Shown: one piece after another, positions 58,401 through 64,000 of the stretch | Layout of the letters: every line of letters begins with the position of its first letter | Numbering within the stretch: position 1 is the stretch's first letter | Origin: Archegozetes longisetosus | Lineage: Eukaryota; Arthropoda; Arachnida; Sarcoptiformes; Trhypochthoniidae | Length of the DNA stretch: 64,000 bases | Direction: 5' to 3' | NCBI GenBank assembly: GCA_018873245.2 | Contig: JAEMBT020000005.1 | Coordinates: 14,026,001-14,090,000, forward strand | Program-made: the position numbers and the translations under genes | The notes under the pieces: generated by a model | Seen by the model: only the letters and a program-made list of their open reading frames with translations | The model's database searches: none | Told to the model about the DNA's origin: nothing

Positions 58401-61400
58401 AGTGTCGAGCATAACCTCATTATAATGAAACACTTTTCCACTAATACTTAATAATCTAATTCACTCAATGAAAGAGAAAAAAACCTTATTAAATCTGTTT
58501 CGGCTAAAAGGGTTTTAATTTCTACATAGTTGCATTGAATGACTAAATACACGCCCTTCACTACTATTTCATCATAAATTACTTAGTTTATCCATCGGAA
58601 ACATTGCAGTCAAAATTTGCCTTCAATGAAAATTTAAACCAAGTATTCAATTAAAAAACAATATAATAGTAATTAAGCTTTTTAAATAAGTCATTAAATG
58701 AGACTTTAATTATAACTTCTTAGAAAACATTTACTTTTGAATAATTATTCAAAACCTTTTAAATTGATTACAACTTATGCTCAAAAGATATTTTGCATAC
58801 TTTTGATAATTAATTAGATCTAAGAAAAATGAAAATTTTGTCCTATCAAATGATGGATAAGTTTAAGAAAGCATATTTTTCCTTAGAGATCTTAAGTTTC
58901 CTCAAAAGTTCCGTTCAAGAAATGCCTCATAAAAGAAGTTCTACACAAAAGAAAGGTTCATAAGTTTCAAAAATCATTTTTATTAAAATAAATGATTGAG
59001 TTTCTTAAATGATGAAAATAAATGCTATTTATTTAATAAATAAATAAATAAAAAGACTAATCGATTTTTCAATGTGACAATAAGTAGAATAAAACTTTTT
59101 TAGTTTTATTGCCAATTGTTAGACACTTTTTTAAAGCTGAAAGTATTTCAAATGAAAGCTGTCTTTCATCCCACGTATCGTTTAATAACGCAATAATACC
59201 TGAAGCAATTTTTTGCGAAACTAGTCTCTAATGTAAATAATAATAAATTTTAAAATCGCGTCTTAACACCAAAGCATAGGATAGTTTAGAAAAAAGCTAA
59301 TAAAAAAGTGAAACTTTGGTCTTAGCACATATGAGATTTTAAATCAATTTTTAATAACGATCTACTCAATTAAAATGACTTTTATTGAGTTGATTGAAAA
59401 CTATTTTTAAGAATAAATCGATTGCTGACAGAAAAAGTTTAGAAAAGTCGAAGTGAGATATTATTAAACTGTTTATTATTCTCGGGAATATATGTAAAAA
59501 GGGCTGTAATGTTGATCCAAATATAGCTAAAAGGGCGGTATAGTTACATAACCTTAAATGGTGTTTCGGGGAGAGGACTAAAAGGAAAAACACGCGTGAA
59601 TTGCGTCTCACGAATGGCATGAGAGGAGAAAGAGAGTGCGCGACCAGAGACTAAGTATGCAATAAATCGCTTTCAAGAAGAAAAATATTCTCTCACTTTC
59701 TAATTGATGAATGAATTTTTTATTCTGTTAGTAATTATAGTGAACGGAAAATTTCAGATTACCACTACTTTGTTGTGGGCTTTTGGTTAAAGAATCCTAG
59801 TTTTTTTAAGCTTTTTAATAGTTTAAAGTTTGAATATGTTATTCAAGAATAGCAGGAGTTATATTACGTAAATAGGTTTTTATAAATCACTTCATTGTAG
59901 GCATTGTCTCACAATTTGATTATCAATCATATGCCATAATGACATAATCCAAAGTTCCGTTTGTTAAGTTCAATACGGGTATAATTATAAGAAAATTGTT
60001 CACTTCTTTCATTTGCTTTAGTAATGTTTGTTAGCTTTTGTTCAATAAAGACATGCATTAAATCATTTTTAATTCGATTTTCAAAACAATTATCATGTTT
60101 TCTAATTTGAGACATGATTTTAAAATAAAGAGATTATTTTTGAGGCAAATGATTCAATCATTTTTTTATTCTGTTAAACATAAGTTATTTGTTTGTTTGC
60201 TTTAATTATTATAAGTTTTAAGTTTAAAATATATGACGAATTATTTGTGACAAAGTGCAATCGTTTGGTAGACGTCTTCCCACATATTCTGAACTCAATC
60301 TTCAATGTTTAAAAAGTTTATCAAATAATGAAATGCGGTCTCGTTTAAGTAATTATTTTCAAGAGAATTAATATTTTTGTTTATTCAGAATTTATCTAAA
60401 TTTGTTCATCGAAAGAGAAATGATTGCAATTATCGTTATCTCGAGTAATGATTCAATTTTGTTAGTTTTTCAAGATGAATGTTGAAAAGCCGAGAAGAGT
60501 TTGTTAAGAATTTTGCTTAGGCATTGGTTTTATTTTCATATTTTGCTCTTAAGTTAGGGAACCTTTTTACAGAAATGAATTTTAACTTCTTTTTATGCAC
60601 TAAATTGTTGTGAAAGTTACAAGACAGCAGTTATGCATTTCGAAGCGTTCAAAATTTCTATTAATAAACGTGTATCAGATTAAAACTATTATCTAAACTG
60701 ATTTAAAGAATGCTTCAATATTAGATTCTCATTGAACAAACAATAATCTAACACTATATTTTATGAGTACAATAGTTTTTAAAATTAAGCTTTTTAAGGA
60801 TATGAAATTTTGTATAAATTTGATCAAAAGATTGATCAATAGTGTTCTAGAATTATGGTTGAACTGTATTTTTCTAAATTGTTTGTGTTCGTCAAAATGA
60901 AAAAATAATGCTTAAAAATTAAGAAATTATTAGCGATTGTCTGAAAATCTGTGTCACTAAAAGGGATGAAAAATGCATAAAATAATAATAGTAAATTCGT
61001 ATACTTTATTGTTTATACTTATTTTCACAATTTTCAAAATGAAGAGCTCATTAAAGTCTCACTATTTCACAGTAGGAGTTATAGATTTCAATATATTCTA
61101 GTGACTAAATACTTCAAAAATCTTAATCAATTAGTCTTAACTTTTCTAACTTGATTGGCATAAGAGACATCTATCGTATGTTATACAAAAATATAAGTGT
61201 GAGGTCTACATTCAAATATAATTTTGAATCTATTGAGTGACCAAACACCTAAACTCTTTTAAATTATCAATAAATTCAATGAGTTTGATGTTTCATTCAA
61301 ATTTGAATCATACGCAAACCTTTGAGGTGTTTGAAGAATTGATGAATATTGTCAAAAAATGCTGAAGATTAGCAATACATACAACTATAAAAGCTGTCAA

Positions 61401-61989
61401 CTTGCTCACTTATCCAGAATGTCTTGTTGGTTTTCATATTCACATTTCTGATATTAGTCATGATAATAATTAGATAAAATTTTTAAATTATTCATAACTT
61501 GACTGTGTTTACGGGTCTATAAAAATGACATTTTATTGTATCTTTTATTAAATATGAGTGATAAAAACAAAGTTTAAATGGGATTCGATACCAGTAACTT
61601 CTTGTAAAAATGAGAAGAGAAAAAATTAAAAAAATATCTTAATTCACTAATTGCTTCAAAACTTTTACTAAATTAAGTGATTCTTTTGTTGAAAGCATTA
61701 AACTTGTCCGTTTCCAATAGATTTGCAGCATTAAGTTTTAGACATTTAATACAAATGAATGAACTATTACTGAAGAATTGTCTATATTTCAAAACATCAA
61801 GTATAATAAAACCGGGCACACCGTTCATGCAAGTTAACTGTTCGCTTTTAATGATTAGGGAATGAAAGATGTTACCAGGAATATAAACCAGAAAAAATCG
61901 TTTACATGTTTAGATCGTAAACATCCATTCAATATTTATTGTGGTTTTATACATCGACTTGTATTGACAATTGATGGCCGGGCCTAAGC
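55448..61989. other. Long intergenic region upstream of SRF
   Basis: About 6.5 kb. The part near 55448-55950 is the presumed SRF 5' untranslated region and promoter. I see no coding homology, RNA gene or inverted-repeat element in the rest, only AT-rich sequence with a short AAAT run near 59030. Confidence 0.4.
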
Positions 61990-63510
61990 ACGGGTCGCAA
62001 TTATGAAGGACACATTTGGAATCGATACAAAAGGATCTAAGGCAAAGATTGCAAAAGCTAATGCATATGGTAAATGGTATTCAATGGCTTTAACAGAATC
62101 TGATCATGTATTTAGTTGGAGTCCGAATAAATAGGGATAACTTCAATACAAAATTGAAAAGAAGATTAGTTCACCCAAATTTATAGAAGCTCATGGATTC
62201 AATATTACAGATACGTATTGGTTCAGCGAACGAGACTTTCTTATCATGGTATGTAGATATTTTTGTTTTCGTTAGTAATAGATGCGCACAATTAGGAACT
62301 ACTATCAAGAATACTAATCAATTGACGCCTACAAAAGTGATCTATTCAAATAAGTTCATTTATATTGCATCTCATAGTCGTCAAAATTTCTAATGAGCTC
62401 TCAATGGAGGGCATTTTCTATATCTAAAGCGAATCCGGCAAAGAAGCCATAAAATATTTAAATAAGCAATTCTATTGATTTCATGAAATATTTGTGGACT
62501 GTTTCAAAATATCATATAAAGCTATTCATAAACAATTGTTCAAACAGAAAATGAGATCTGTATTTCATTTTCTTCACAGAATAGTAAATATGAGAAAATT
62601 GAAAGAATTTGATATAATTTGTTCAGATAATTAGGGCACTGTCTATTAATCCATAAATTTAAATAAAAATCAAATTTTTGTTATCGAAAAATTTCATTAA
62701 TCTATGATGAGATGAACTCGAAAACTATTTCTGAAGAGTTTCATACATTATTGAGATTGAGACATATTTTTTCGTTCGATGCTATCAAGTATGGGCTGAA
62801 GAAATTAGTTTTTGCTTTAAAAGGTTTTATGGCTTGCCATAAGTTGCGGGCATTCATTTTTAATTGACATAAACCTCTTATATTGCATATACAAATCGAA
62901 TTGTATTGCGAACTGTTAGAAGAAGTTATCGAGCAATTAAACAGAGAATTAAAACCAAAATGTTCGAAAACAGTGAGTGTTTTGGAATATTATATCTTAA
63001 GTTAATTATTTGTCGAAAAACTAGAAAGTATTCACTATATGCATAAACTAAAGCCTCCAAAATAGAGATTTGAAGTTTGTCAACGTTTTGATATCGAACG
63101 GAATGAGCGATAGATTTGCTAAAATGACTCATCAGTCTAGAGGAAATACATGAATATGATGAACAATCGCGCGCTATCGGTTCGCAAAATCAAAAGTATG
63201 AGGCAATTCAAATGTTCATAACTAGTAAATGTCATACAAAATGGATGTTTATAGCTTACGGGTCATTTCTGAGCAATTATTCAATTTTGATATAAACAGG
63301 TACCAGAGAGACATTATAAAATTATTTCGAAACAAATAAAAGATATTGTATTTGACTTTTCTTATATTCAAAACAATTTTTTATTCCAACATCAACTACA
63401 GGCTTGAAAAAAGGTACTGCAAATTATCTGAATTGATTGATAAGATGATGTCTAATAGAAAATATTTGAAGCCTAATTGTGAGACAATGACAAATCATAA
63501 ATACCAGACG
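61990..63510 (+). pseudogene. RCC1-repeat plus protein kinase pseudogene
   Basis: Near 62050-62220 the frame reads GKWYSMALTESDHVFSWSPN, a clear RCC1 repeat, then KIEKKISSPKFIEAHGFNI. A second repeat in another frame gives FVSNRCAQLG and TPTKVIYSNKFIYIA (about 62255-62390). From about 62700 a kinase domain follows: EEFHTLLRLRHIFSFDAIKY, IELYCELLEEVIEQLNREL, SVLEYYILS, LESIHYMHKLKPP, and near 63140-63310 EYDEQSRAIGS, KYEAIQMF and an EQLFNFDINR-like end. The catalytic loop HRD and the DFG block are not readable. Many stops and frame changes show it is dead. RCC1-kinase fusions of this kind occur as families in some mites; that link is from memory. Confidence 0.6.
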
Positions 63511-64000
63511 TTTGATTTTTAACAAATGAAAAAAGTAGCAGAAAGTTGATTGATTGAAATAAAATCTTCAGATAGATGTATTTACTCGATCTTTATTCGA
63601 CTTAAAGTAAATTGAAAGCCAACCGAAAAAAGAAAAAAAATTAAAATTGTGCTAATTGTTAAAAATGTATTATCTATAAGTTATAATGATTAGTAGTAAA
63701 AGTATGTGTTGCATATGGTGTAAGATATGAAAACTTTTGAACGCAATTACAAATTAAATTAATTTGAAAGCTCGAAACTAAAGGATGCCTTCACAATATC
63801 GTACTTAAGCGCGTAACAATTTATAAGACTGATCTTCAACTTTAGAAGATTAGAAATTTGTAAACGTTTGCTCAAAGGTTTATCGATTCCTTCTACTTAT
63901 ATTAAATTGTGCTGTGCTTAAATTGTTGTGTGCTTCTCAAATCAATTAACTTCGTTGAAGTTAAATGTTTCGGAACAATCTCTTACTCGATCTCTCTTGA
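63511..64000. other. Window end, nothing recognised
   Basis: May contain the decayed end of the kinase pseudogene. No other feature supported. Confidence 0.35.

Overview
This is an AT-rich animal nuclear genome window with short GT-AG introns in compact genes, multi-kilobase introns in one regulatory gene, and many DNA transposon remnants. The host genes (SRF, a nuclear receptor, a PTGR3-type reductase, a secreted GH95 fucosidase) and the decayed F-box/LRR and RCC1-kinase gene families suggest an arthropod, most likely a mite. That placement is inference. I see no prokaryotic organisation, CRISPR array, or retrovirus, LTR or Polinton element.

Layout. 1-6.4 kb: a decayed hAT transposase gene, then three inverted-repeat elements, one carrying a Tc1/mariner transposase remnant. 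6.8-11.3 kb (minus): a four-exon GH95 alpha-L-fucosidase gene with a foldback MITE in its last intron. 12-17.8 kb: repeat-rich, with two MITEs, a LINE reverse-transcriptase fragment and a 1.4-kb palindrome. 18.4-20 kb (plus): an eight-exon PTGR3-like reductase whose fifth exon looks damaged. 20.4-25.8 kb: interrupted dispersed repeats, a Tc1-like element with about 219-bp terminal repeats, and mariner fragments, one split by a MITE. 27.3-27.6 kb: a decayed second copy of the reductase 3' exons. 28-29.7 kb (minus): a three-exon nuclear receptor. 30.6-31.4 kb: an F-box/LRR pseudogene. 32.3-33.1 and 39.3-40.0 kb: two hAT-type elements with perfect 8-bp target-site duplications. 34.8-35.9 kb (minus): a three-exon gene for a small protein with an MGCG N-terminus. 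37.6-38.6 kb (minus): a two-exon gene of unknown function, followed by tRNA-Pro(AGG) at 38.9 kb. 40.9-55.4 kb (minus): a seven-exon SRF gene. 55.4-62 kb: no gene seen. 62-63.5 kb (plus): a decayed RCC1-repeat plus protein-kinase pseudogene.

How they relate. The host genes share no obvious pathway. SRF and the nuclear receptor are transcription factors, the fucosidase is a secreted digestive or wall-degrading type enzyme, and the reductase is a detoxification or lipid-metabolism type enzyme. Much of the sequence outside genes is non-autonomous DNA transposon material. Exon boundaries were read by eye from reading frame and splice dinucleotides. They are well supported where phases agree (SRF, nuclear receptor, MGCG gene, unknown two-exon gene, most of GH95) and uncertain where stated.
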